Assembly (NCBI GenBank): GCA_030562195.1
Contig: JAUJPP010000003.1
Location: 29,084,602 to 29,148,601 of the forward strand
DNA: 64,000 bases
Direction: 5' to 3'
Source: Nipponacmea schrenckii
Lineage: Eukaryota; Mollusca; Gastropoda; Lottiidae
The position numbers and the translations under genes were made by a program. Below, one piece after another: positions 1 through 11,174 of this stretch. A model generated the notes under the pieces. The model searched no databases. It saw only the letters and a list, made by a program, of their open reading frames with translations, and was not told the DNA's origin. The first letter of the stretch is position 1; each line of letters opens with the position of its first letter.

Positions 1-115
1 TCTAGTTATTTCAAGTTTCATCTTATACCTTGACTATAATAATCATTTTGTGTATTTGCTAGTATACAATTCATAACACAATCTTCAGAGATACAAAAGG
101 TGGTAGTAACAGTCA

Positions 116-1073
116 AGGTATAAGTATGAAGTTAGTAACAGCTTGACATTGTGAAGATGTATAAGTATGAAGTTAGTAATAGCTTGACATTGTGAAGATG
201 TATAAGATGAAGTTAGTAATAGCTTGACATTGTGAAGATGTATAAGATGAAGTTTGTAATAGCTTGACATTGTGAAGATATATAAGATGAAGTTTGTAAT
301 AACTTGACATTGTGAAGATGTATAAGATGAAGTTTGTAATAACTTGACATTGTGAAGATATATAAGATGAAGTTTGTAATAGCTTGACATTGTAAAGATA
401 TATAAGATGAAGTTTGTAATAGCTTGGCATTGTGAAGATGTATAAGATGAAGTTTGTAATAGCTTGACATTGTGAAGATGTATAAGATGAAGTTAGTAAT
501 AGCTTGACATTGTGAAGATGTATAAGATGAAGTTTGTAATAGCTTGACATTGTGAAGATGTATAAGATGAAGTTTGTAATAGCTTGACATTGTGAAGATG
601 TATAAGATGAAGTTTGTAATAGCTTGACATTGTGAAGATGTATAAGATGAAGTTTGTAATGACTTGACATTGTGAAGATGTATAAGATGAAGTTTGTAAT
701 AGCTTGACATTGTGAAGATATATAAGATGAAGTTTGTAATAGCTTGACATTGTGAAGATGTATAAGATGAAGTTTGTAATAGCTTGACATTGTGAAGATA
801 TATAAGATGAAGTTTGTAATAGCTTGCATTGTGAAGATATATAAGATGAAGTTTGTAATAGCTTGGCATTGTGAAGATATATAAGATGAAGTTTGTAATA
901 GCTTGACATTGTGAAGATGTATAAGATGAAGTTTGTAATAGCTTGACATTGTGAAGATGTATAAGATGAAGTTTGTAATAGCTTGACATTGTGAAGATAT
1001 ATAAGATGAAGTTTGTAATAGCTTGACATTGTGAAGATGTATAAGATGAAGTTTGTCTAGCTTGGCATTGTGA
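116..1073 (-). repeat. 40-bp minisatellite, about 24 copies
   Basis: Near-perfect 40-bp units, consensus on this strand beginning AGCTTGACATTGTGAAGATG. Three frames are open on the minus strand because 40 bp is not a multiple of three and the unit has no stop there; these reading frames are not genes. The same unit occurs in the opposite orientation at 10115-11171. Confidence 0.95.
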
Positions 1074-2729
1074 GGTTCTATCGCTTGTTTCAGTAAATTA
1101 GATAATTATATGAACCTTATTTGTCCAAATCAACACAATTAATGTATTTGTAAGAATTTGATTTTTTGTAAGAAATATGATTAAGATAGTGGAGTGAAAT
1201 TCTGAGTATAAATTGGTGTTTGAAAAAGAGGATTAACAAAAAATCACCCTGTATTTGTATATACATACACTATTGTACAGTGATATAAAAATACACGTGA
1301 GGAAGAGTCGATTACAGTATTGAGGGAGGTGATGGTTGTAATGACCTTACTGTGAACTCGACCAGTTACTATAACAACCCCTCTGTATACTATATTAAAT
1401 ATTGTATGTTTGTTTTTTGTACCATGTTATATTTGTTCAGTATCTGTTTTGTATATATTATTATATCAAGTGCTAAGTACATCCTCGTTATTTCACTATC
1501 TGCTGTGAAAACTTCACTTACAGAATCAACTGCAACAGAATCAACTTGACTTTAACCGAGTATTGCCTCATGAACTGGACGGACACTGCCGACTAATGTA
1601 AACTGCCGACTATTGCCAATCAACTTGATGGACACACGGTCCACCGTCATCATATTTTCTCTAAAATAACTATTTTTTACATAGCTGGAATTATGGAAAT
1701 TTACGAAAGTAGCCGAGCGGTAATGCTTGACGGAAACTGCCTTCTCTAATGGAAATGTTATATCTAAGGTCGTAACTCATAACAAGTCTTGGCGTAAACA
1801 AGCGCCGATAAATACCTTTCGTTTACCCTCAACACCAGGTAGTTAAATCCCTGTTCCTGAGATAAAGATACGATTGGTGACGAACCCTTATGTTACAGCA
1901 TCACTGTTAGTTTTACACGTGTTTGTCTCATAAACGTCAATCCGACACGTGCTTTCGAAAAATAACGTCACGTGTAAATGCACGTTCCAGTTGAAGTTTT
2001 AAATATAAAGGATATTATAGAGTTATAGGTCCGCAGCCAGGTTTGATTGTTTTATTAATTATAGGTTATCGTTTATATTTCAATAACTACAGATATCACA
2101 CACCTCAAACAGACTGGATGATGGTATATTTAAATACACGTACATTAATCTGTGTGCACACTTCAACAATATACGAAATATCGCCGTCAACTAGAGACCG
2201 CAAAGTATTGCTAAAATATACTTAAAATATAGTCTGTTACATGCGTGTTGCTATATTTTTATTATTGAGCGTGTCGACATTTTTTTCATAGAAAATCCCG
2301 AGTCCGTAAATTATTTGTGGTATTGATTATTGTTGTAAGATATGGAGTTATTGCCCCTTATTAATAATTGACACCTGAATAGAAACTTGCCACCTGCCGT
2401 TTTTCTATCAATAACGTAACAACATTCTATTTTAAACGTGGAATGTTAATATTGACATAATGTCGTCTGCTCGTGCCAGGAGCAGGTGGAAGCGTTCCAT
2501 CATAATGATGACACATGCCAAATATTGCTGTCACGCTGCGAATTGCTACCCCCGACCAATGATACCAAACCCTAGCCGAGTCCACCGTCCCCTATTACCC
2601 CCCACAGTCACCTGTCTTTTACTTCATGACATTTTGGAAAGCTTTCAATGAGTTTTTCGCAATTAGTTATAGAAAGTTGAATTATGTGATAGACAGAATT
2701 AGTAAAGTTCGTTTCAGTTTAAAAACAAT
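1074..2729. other. Intergenic sequence, no feature recognised
   Basis: About 1.65 kb between the 40-bp array and the protease stop codon. Only short open frames occur (1352-1549, 2043-2225, 2460-2651), none with recognisable motifs. The minus-strand 3' UTR of the protease should lie in the right part. Confidence 0.5.
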
Positions 2730-5700
2730 TTACTGTTCATTTATCCATTTTACAAATGGCGATACTCGGGTGTAGACACTGGGAGAACTTCCAGGGCAGC
2801 CTGTTTCACCCCATGATGTCACACCTGCTAATTTACCAGAACATACCATTGGTCCACCACTATCACCCTGGAGATAGATACATGGATAGAAATTAGAGAA
2901 ATATCACCCTGGAGACAGATTCAAGTATCACCCTGGAGACAGATTCAAGTATCACCCTGGAACGTATTCGTGGATAGTAATTAGAGAAGTGAAACCACAT
3001 AAGAACAGCAATGACAACCAGAATCAGACTTGTAACTAGGCCGAGACTCTGGTATAGGCTCTTCATAGGTACTGTTTATCCACGGTGTCACACTTAAGCT
3101 GCATTTCCTTTAGTACGGATCCGGTGCGGCTCCGGTCCGGGTTCAGACACGGCAAAAATCACTTTCATTAAAATAAGTAAGAGTGTTTCCTTATATACGG
3201 GCGTAGATACGGTTCCGCATGCGGCATCCGGTACGGTTTTTCGAACCGGACCATGTGGCGATTGGGCCGGAGTCGTCTGGGGAACCTTGTCCGAAAACGC
3301 ACATATGGAAACACAATTTGGACGTGTCGCACGTGAAAAGGCTAAAAATAGATTAGGTAAAATCCAAGTTTCGCTCTTTCTTCGCCGGCGCCATGTCGAA
3401 AAGAGGTTTCTTCTGCATGAAAAACCGTATATAAGGAAACACAACCTGCCGTGTGCCGCGTCCGCACCCGGGCCGCACCCGGGCTGCACCCGGGCCGCAC
3501 CCGCGTCCGCACCCGGGCCGGAGCCGCACCGGATCCGTACTAAAGGAAATGCAGCTTTAAGCCTTAAGCTAGGCGCAGACGACGGACTTTTGTCCATTGC
3601 AATCAAAAAACATTGTTTTGTTTTAGGATTTCATTTGCCGCACACGATGGACTATAGCAGCACACGATAGACTTTTGTTCATGAGCAACATTATATAAAT
3701 GCCGCTTCGTCATATGACTTTGTCCACACGAGCCCCGCCATTTTACTCCACGTGATGAAATGGCGTAGACTGATTGGCTAAAGAAGGAAAATGTTTCGTA
3801 GAAATGTTTTTAATCAACGCACACGATAGACACAAAAAATTGACGCCGAAACATTTGTTCAATATCAAACACGTTTGATTTTCAAACAAATGTTTCGGGA
3901 AACAAAAAACATTGTTTTTCACCAACGCACACTGTCGTGTGCTGCAGGCATGCAGACGACGAACATTTCTGTCGACATAACCTCAAAATGGCTCCGTCTA
4001 GTAGAAAAGAGGTTGGACGAAAGAGAGCTTGTGTTATTTCTAGCATTGTAGCATGCTTCTTGTTGCTATCCGAATAGTCGGGTGACGAAATCATGAATAA
4101 AAAGCAAATTTGGACCATCATTTATCAATCACAGTTTGTTCCTTCTCGACAGTCCAAAATTTTATATTGGTGGTATCAACAGACGTCGCCATTTTGCCTG
4201 TCACTTGATCTGCATCAGATCGCTGGTATGTTGGTTTTTCGTTGATAAATCTTCGGTGAAAATGTTCTTCGTAAACGCAGATATTATGTTTGATATCACT
4301 AACATTCTCACGAACATTTTTTGTTCGTGTTTCTGGGATCCACAGACGGCGAAATGATCGATACATGTTTTTACGGTTGTTCGTCTAAAATGTTCGTCGT
4401 CTGCGACAGGCTTTTTCAACTACAAATGCTGTAAGTAACTTACATTACAAGATGACTTGGGTGGACTCATAAATACAAACTGGTAGTACTTACATTACAA
4501 GATGACTTGGGTGGACTCATAAATACAAACTGGTAGTACTTACATTACAAGATGACTTGGGTGACTCATAAATACAAACTGATGTACTTACATTACAAGA
4601 TGACTTGGGTGACTCATAAATACAAACTGATGTACTTACATTACAAGATGACTTGGGTGACTCATAAATACAAACTGATGTACTTACATTACAAGATGAC
4701 TTGGGTGGACTCATAAATACAAACAGATGTACTTACATTACACGATGACTTGGGTGACTCATAAATACAAACAGATGTACTTACATTACACGATGACTTG
4801 GGTGACTCATAAATACAAACAGATGTACTTACATTACACGATGACTTGGGTGACTCATAAATACAAACTGATGTACTTACATTACAAGATGACTTGGGTG
4901 ACTCATAAATACAAACTGAAGTACTTACATTACAAGATGACTTGGGTGACTCATAAATACAAACAGATGTACTTACATTACACGATGACTTGGGTGACTC
5001 ATAAATACAAACAGATGTACTTACATTACACGATGACTTGGGTGACTCATAAATACAAACAGATGTACTTACATTACACGATGACTTGGGTGACTCATAA
5101 ATACAAACAGATGTACTTACATTACACGATGACTTGGGTGACTCACTAATGCAAACTGGTAGTACTTACATTACACGATGACTTGGGAGGCTCACTAATG
5201 CAAACTGGTAGTACTTACATTACACGATGACTTGGGCGGCTCACTAATGCAAACTGGTAGTACTTACATTACACGATGACTTGGGCGGCTCACTAATGCA
5301 AACTGGTAGTACTTACATTACACGATGACTTGGGCGGCTCACTAATGCAAACTGGTAGTACTTACATTACACGATGACTTGGGCGGCTCACTAATGCAAA
5401 CTGGTAGTACTTACATTACACGATGACTTGGGCGGCTCACTAATGCAAACTGGTAGTACTTACATTACACGATGACTTGGGCGGCTCACTAATGCAAACT
5501 GGTAGTACTTACATTACACGATGACTTGGGCGGCTCACTAATGCAAACTGGTAGTACTTACATTACACGATGACTTGGGCGGCTCACTAATGCAAACTGG
5601 TAGTACTTACATTACACGATGACTTGGGCGGCTCACTAATGCAAACTGGTAGTACTTACATTACACGATGACTTGGGCGGCTCACTAATGCAAACTGGTA

Positions 5701-8255
5701 GTACTTACATTACACGATGACTTGGGCGGCTCACTAATGCAAACTGGTAGTACTTACATTACACGATGACTTGGGCGGCTCACTAATGCAAACTGGTAGT
5801 ACTTACATTACACGATGACTTGGGCGGCTCACTAATGCAAACTGGTAGTACTTACATTACACGATGACTTGGGCGGCTCACTAATGCAAACTGGTAGTAC
5901 TTACATTACACGATGACTTGGGCGGCTCACTAATGCAAACTGGTAGTACTTACATTACAAGATGACTTGGGTGGCTCATAAATACAAACTGAAGTACTTA
6001 CATTACAAGATGACTTGGGTGGCTCATAAATACAAATCATCTCATCAAATATATTCAATTCACCCCAGATCAATGCACAAAGGGCATTTGAGATCTGCGT
6101 CATGTCGACAAACATCAATTTATTGGAAATTGGTTGATCTCCTGAAAAATGTAGAAAGTAGGTAACAAGATCCAAAATAACGTTTCTAGGTAGAAAGTAA
6201 GTTCGATTTGCACTTGGTGATATAATATTATCAGACATTAGAGAGGAAGCGATGTTGACCAAGTAAGGAAAGTTGGACGATAACGGGTTGGTCAGGTTTC
6301 AAACAGCCATTTCTGACTGGACTATAGATTCGATTGATTCAAGTCAACTATCTCTTTAAATTAGATAAGTCATTGTCCTTTGGCTGTCCATTTGAAATCC
6401 TGTTGTTGATAATATCACTGTAACGTGTCAACTTACCCCCAGTTCTTCCCCACCCACTGATTGTACACTCCTGTCCAGTGAAATCGTCTCCAGCATCAGC
6501 TAAAGGTAAGGTACCAATCTCTGGTATATCAATATTGGCATCCTCCTCTAGTTTTAGAACTGCTATATCATTGGGTGTGGCCACTAGCTCGGGGTTATAG
6601 TCCGGGTGCTACATGACATGAAATAAAATTATTTAATATATTTAACTAGGAATGGGGTGAGGGGCAGGTGCAGGGGCAGGAGATTATTAATATATTTAAC
6701 TAGGAATGGGGTGAGGGGCAGGTGGTGTCGCAGGAGATTATTGATATCTAATATAACGTATTGAGTTGTGCCATTTCGTCAGATTTCTCAATGTGCTTGC
6801 GGAAAATATTATTTTCAAAAGAAATGTTGTAATGATTAGTACTTAGCTAGACAGCTGACATGCGCTACTTACAGGGGCGTAGCGTGACCTTTCTGTCTGG
6901 GGGGGGGGGGGGGGTGATTTAACCGACGAACGCCCTTTCAGAGAGACAGAAAAAAATTTAATAACTGCCACTAAGTTAAAGAAGATGAACAGTTAGTTTA
7001 TCGACAACATTATCACCGTTTATTAACGAGAATTCCGCGTTTTACCGACAGGTTCAGCAATAATCGGGGGTGTAAAACTGCAGGGTTGGTAGGGGCCTAG
7101 GGGTGGTAGGGGCCTAGGGGTGTTAGGAGATAGATACTTACCACAACAAACTCAGTAACTGAGATGATCTGGGCTGTGGATTCCGGTTGATCGAGAGTTA
7201 TTAAACCTACCGCTATCCTGTATGCTGAACTGAAAATAATTTAATCTTTCATCAAAATTATAAATCTCTGTTGATGTCATCCTATTTTTCTAGCGGGATA
7301 AAATTACAATCTTTGATTTTAGAAGGCTTAATGGACAGCGGCTAAGTTGACGAATTTTCTCCGATCCACGAAATTCCTTGACACTTGATATAAGAAGTTC
7401 TTATAAGAATTATCAATTAACAAGGCAGAAAATACATAGAAGTCTATCTCATCTGTTGTTTCTCACCCGTTTCTGAGAGAGCAGAACTGACAGAACGCGG
7501 CCCCCTGAAGAACGAGAGATGGCAGATCATTTTCACTTACCCCTTTAAAGGGACAAAACAAGGGTGACAAACTCATTTTTAATAACCCACCACCCGGTTT
7601 GGGCCCAAACCCCGGGCCCCCGGGGAATACTGCTGCAACGACACCTGCCAGGGAACTGCCCCCTTTGGCCGAGATACCATCCACAATTCCAAGATTCTTG
7701 GCGCTTGCCACTCCTAAAAATCAAAATCACACCCATATTGGCTGATCCAAACCTAACCCAACCATAACACTCCACGTTTATTATGCCCAATAGGAATAGG
7801 GACCCCAGACTTCCGGATTCCGACCCCAGACTTCCAGATAACATAATATAATAAGAACAATTTGTTTTTTCAAAACATAAAACGTGTTGTGATTACTTAA
7901 ATAAATGTTGAAATCAACACATGGGAAGTTAGCAGGACGGTTAATCTGAGATTGTGTCGTGTACTACGTTCGTGTTGTTATTTCCATGATAAATTATATG
8001 AACAAATCTTTTTCATGTTCTGGGTTCCATTAAATCGCATAATGACCTCGGAATGCTGCTAGAAGGTTTTACAATCGACCCGCTTTCTTCCTGTATCTCT
8101 AGGAACAAACCATGCTTAGTTTCATATGTGTTTAAAACAGCAATCCCGATCACCAAACTAAAACATCTACTCACTGGATGTGTTTGAAAACGATTCCTTG
8201 TTTTGTATTTTAACTTACCTACTAACAGAAGGCAAGAGAAAAATACTCGATCCAT
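2730..8255 (-). CDS. S1-family chymotrypsin-like serine protease, seven exons, catalytic His position altered
   Basis: Exons in gene order: 8255-8219, 7713-7541, 7504-7467, 7229-7142, 6608-6437, 6141-6002, 2867-2730. All junctions have GT/AG and phases agree, giving 261 residues and a TAA, a normal length for a secreted S1 protease. Exon 1 is a signal peptide ([12 protein letters not shown]). Exon 2 carries the mature N-terminus-like IVDG. Exon 5 has the catalytic Asp motif NDIAVLKL and the CTISGWG motif. Exon 6 reads [14 protein letters not shown] and ends KSSCN; exon 7 begins GDSGGP (catalytic Ser) and ends [14 protein letters not shown]. The residue at S1-pocket position 189 is Ser, as in chymotrypsins. 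Odd points: the TAAHC block reads GAAFC, so the catalytic His is Phe. In exon 2 the family motif PWQVSLQ lies one frame off and VIKNEFV another frame off, suggesting two single-base insertions in G-rich runs, or real decay. A likely secreted digestive or immune protease, a non-catalytic homologue, or a pseudogene; family assignment is firm, activity is not. Confidence 0.82.
3097..3556. mobile_element. MITE-like element with 39-bp perfect terminal inverted repeats
   Basis: 3097-3135 and 3518-3556 are exact reverse complements, beginning AGCTGCATTTCCTTTAGTAC and ending in GGATCCGGTGCGGCTCCGG. TTAA lies next to both ends (3094-3097 and 3557-3560), a possible target duplication. The interior is GC-rich near the ends, with CCCGGG-containing repeats, and has no transposase. 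It sits in the large protease intron. Open frames across it on both strands are by-products of the GC-rich termini. Confidence 0.7.
3952..4404. mobile_element. Possible MITE with 17-bp inverted repeats
   Basis: GCAGACGACGAACATTT at 3952-3968 recurs inverted at 4388-4404. The interior contains a further inverted pair around ACGAACATTTTTTGTTCGT (about 4310-4328). No transposase and no clear target duplication. It directly precedes the 48-50-bp array. Confidence 0.45.
4437..6035 (-). repeat. 48-50-bp minisatellite made of the protease exon-6 end plus its splice donor, about 33 copies
   Basis: Read on the minus strand, each unit contains the last codons of exon 6 ([11 protein letters not shown]) followed by TGTAAT|GTAAGT, that is, the exon end and its 5' splice site. 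The functional copy is at 6002 (donor 6001-5996), and the array extends from it into the intron. Two blocks exist: diverse 48-50-bp units (4437-5145 and 5945-6035) and a very homogeneous 49-bp block (5145-5945). GTAAGT is kept in essentially all copies. Confidence 0.95.
8219..8255 (-). other. Signal-peptide exon of the serine protease
   Basis: A 37-nt first coding exon with ATG at 8255, followed by a hydrophobic stretch (VFFSCLLLV) and a GTAAGT donor at 8218-8213. It ends with one base of a Gly codon, which matches the phase of the next exon at 7713. A short separate exon for the signal peptide is usual in animal S1 protease genes. Confidence 0.65.
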
Positions 8256-8487
8256 TTTGATTGACGACTTTCTTCTGGCAGATAAAGTCTAATCTTATCT
8301 TTAAATACCAAGAAAATTTGACCAACTTTCTGGATATCAAGGTGCTTTAAAGGGAAATAACCTAGTACAAATCATACTGCCTTACACTTCCTGGTTAACA
8401 ACCTGCGGTATACGGACACTAATTGGGATACCAATCAGTAAACGCATAGCCTCGTGAGAAGTCGGGTACACACAGGGTACGGACTGA

Positions 8488-8685
8488 ATGGACAAGGTGG
8501 AGGGACTTGGACTTGAATTGAAGCGAATGCACAAGGACATGTCTCTAGTCAGGATATTTGTACCTGTCTATGATGTGATGCAGGCTGGTAAAAAACTAGA
8601 TCCGTATACCATATCATTACATCTCAAATTACTCGCTAACCTGAAGGTCCTGGAGCCTGTTTCACCAAAACTTGACTTAAGATGA
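8488..8685 (+). CDS. Possible first exon or fragment of an unrecognised gene
   Basis: An open frame of 65 codons beginning with ATG, divergent from the protease start 233 bp away. The first 55 or so residues are compositionally protein-like (amphipathic, with KRMHKDMSLVRIFVPVYDV and ISLHLKLLANLKVLEP), but the last residues fall inside the first unit of the 54-bp array at 8650, so a real exon would end near AACCTGAAG at about 8649. I do not recognise the family and found no further exons on this strand before VPS13D. It may be a 5' exon, a pseudogene piece or chance. Confidence 0.25.
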   Translation: MDKVEGLGLELKRMHKDMSLVRIFVPVYDVMQAGKKLDPYTISLHLKLLANLKVLEPVSPKLDLR

Positions 8686-9503
8686 TTTTAGTGTTCCAGT
8701 CATCTGGAGCCTGTTTCACCAAAACTTGACTTAAGATGATTTTAGTGTTCCAGTCATCTGGAGCCTGTTTCACCAAAACTTAACTTAAGATGATTTTAGT
8801 GTTCCAGTCATCTGGAGCCTGTTTCACGAAAACTTGACTTAAGATGATTTTAGTGTTCCAGTCATCTGGAGCCTGTTTCACGAAAACTTGACTTAAGATG
8901 ATTTTAGTGTTCCAGTCATCTGGAGCCTGTTTCACCAAAACTTAACTTAGGATGATTTTAGTGTCCCAGTCATCTGGAGCCTGTTTCACCAAAACTTAAC
9001 TTAGGATGATTTTAGTGTTCCAGTCATCTGGAGCCTGTTTCACCAAACCTTAACTTAGGATGATTTTAGTGTCCAGTCATCTGGAGCCTGTTTCACGAAA
9101 ACTTGACTTAAGATGATTTTAGTGTTCCAGTCATCTGGAGCCTGTTTCACGAAAACTTGACTTAAGATGATTTTAGTGTTCCAGTCATCTGGAGCCTGTT
9201 TCACCAAAACTTAACTTAGGATGATTTTAGTGTTCCAGTCATCTGGAGCCTGTTTCACGAAAACTTGATTTAAGATGATTTTAGTGTTCTAGTCATCTGG
9301 AGCCTGTTTCACCAAAACTTAACTTAGGATGATTTTAGTGTTCCAGTCATCTCGAGCCTGTTTCACGAAAACTTAACTTAAGATGATTTTAGTGTTCCAG
9401 TCATCTGGGGCCTTATTCTTGAAAACTTAACTTAAGATGATTTTAGTGTTCTAGTCATCTGGAGCCTGTTTCACGAAAACCTAACTTAGGATGATTTTAG
9501 TGT
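8650..9503 (+). repeat. 54-bp minisatellite, about 16 copies, resembling a MITE terminus
   Basis: Units start GGAGCCTGTTTCACSAAAAC and continue with TTAACTTAAGATGATTTTAG. A related sequence, inverted, lies at about 9597-9616 (TTTTGTGAAACAGATCCC), 95 bp beyond the last unit. The array may be a tandem expansion of one terminus of a small inverted-repeat element. Confidence 0.85.
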
Positions 9504-10114
9504 TCAAATGGTCAGATTGGTCAATCACTAAAAATGAGTATTTATTAACCAATCAGGTTACTGTATTTCTTAAAATCTTGATTGTATCTTTGTTAAAATT
9601 TTGTGAAACAGATCCCAGGTTTCCATCACGACAAAAGGTGGAGATAATACCTTTAGATATTTCAACCTAGTTCCCCCTGATAGAGATGTAGGTCGGAGGG
9701 TAAAAAAAAAACAACTACTAACGATTCGAACCACAAAACGAAACCGTAACACTGGTCGAGACTGAGGGTCCGTGTTCTACGTTAAAGAAGATCCACCGAA
9801 AACTGGAAATAAAAAATGAGAAGGTTAATATTGCACACTATTTGACCACCTTCCAGAAAAGTAGGACGTAAAACTTCACCCATTTCATTTCTTTTTTACT
9901 CCATTATCGATAAATCACTTCATCGATTAAAATTGTCAAGACGCCCCGCAAGACGCTCCGCAAGACGTTCCGCAAGACGTTCACCCTGCGTCTGATAAAA
10001 TACAAGGATGTACCCCAAAACACATTGTCATAAACCAAAATCAGAAAGACAGGTGATTGTATTCGGGTATTTTTTAGTTACGGCGATAAGAAGAAGGAAG
10101 TGAACATTGCAGGT
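9504..10114. other. Spacer, no gene recognised
   Basis: Contains the presumed right end of the MITE (to 9616), a 13-bp direct repeat GCAAGACGYTCC repeated about four times near 9940-9985, and otherwise nothing recognisable. Confidence 0.4.
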
Positions 10115-11171
10115 CAAGCTTTATACATCTTCACAATGTCAACCTATTACAAACTTCATCTTATATATCTTCACAATATCAACCTATTACAAACTTCATC
10201 TTATATATCTTCACAATGTCAAGCTATAACAAACTTCATCTTATACATCTTCACAATGTCAAGCTATTACAAACTTCATCTTATATATCTTCACAATGTC
10301 AAGCTATTACAAACTTCATCTTATATATCTTCACAATATCAAGCTATTACAAACTTCATCTTATATATCTTCACAATGTCAAGCTATTACAAACTTCATC
10401 TTATACATCTTCACAATGTCAAGTTATTACAAACTTCATCTTATACATCTTTACAATGTCAAGTTATTACAAACTTCATCTTATATATCTTCACAATGTC
10501 AAGCTATTACAAACTTCATCTTATATATCTTCACAATGTCAAGTTATTACAAACTTCATCTTATATATCTTCACAATGTCAAGCTATTACAAACTTCATC
10601 TTATACATCTTCACAATGTCAAGTTATTACAAACTTCATCTTATATATCTTCATAATGTCAAGCTATTACAAACTTCATCTTATATATCTTCACAATGTC
10701 AAGCTATTACAAACTTCATCTTATACATCTTTACAATGTCAAGCTATTACAAACTTCATCTTATATATCTTCACAATGTCAAGCTATAACAAACTTCATC
10801 TTATACATCTTCACAATGTCAAGTTATTACAAACTTCATCTTATATATCTTCACAATGTCAAGTTATTACAAACTTCATCTTATACATCTTCACAATGTC
10901 AAGTTATTACAAACTTCATCTTATACATCTTCACAATGTCAAGTTATTACAAACTTCATCTTATACATCTTCACAATGTCAAGTATTACAAACTTCATCT
11001 TATATATCTTCACAATGTCAAGTTATTACAAACCTCATCTTATATATCTTCACAATGTCAAGTGATTACACACTTCATCTTATATATCTTCACAATGTCA
11101 AGTTATTACAAACCTCATCTTATATATCTTCACAATGTCAAGCTATTACAAACTCCATCTTATATATCTTC
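10115..11171 (+). repeat. 40-bp minisatellite, about 26 copies, inverted relative to 116-1073
   Basis: Same 40-bp unit as at the left end of the window but on the opposite strand (ATCTTCACAATGTCAAGCTA). Long open frames of up to 313 codons through it are repeat artefacts. Confidence 0.95.
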
Positions 11172-11174
11172 AAG

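Noticed and set aside
1705..1745. GTAGCCGAGCGGT, resembling the D-arm region of a tRNA-Leu/Ser gene
   Set aside because: No matching acceptor stem, anticodon arm or T-arm motif follows within the required distance.
3094..3670. GC-rich open frames on both strands (170 and 127 codons)
   Set aside because: They run through the inverted ends of the MITE-like element and have no family motifs.
6898..6914. Run of about 17 G in the protease intron
   Set aside because: A homopolymer of uncertain true length with no further structure. It does suggest that homopolymer errors are possible in this assembly.
116..11171. CRISPR-like regular repeats
   Set aside because: The repeats are head-to-tail without unique spacers and the sequence is clearly eukaryotic.
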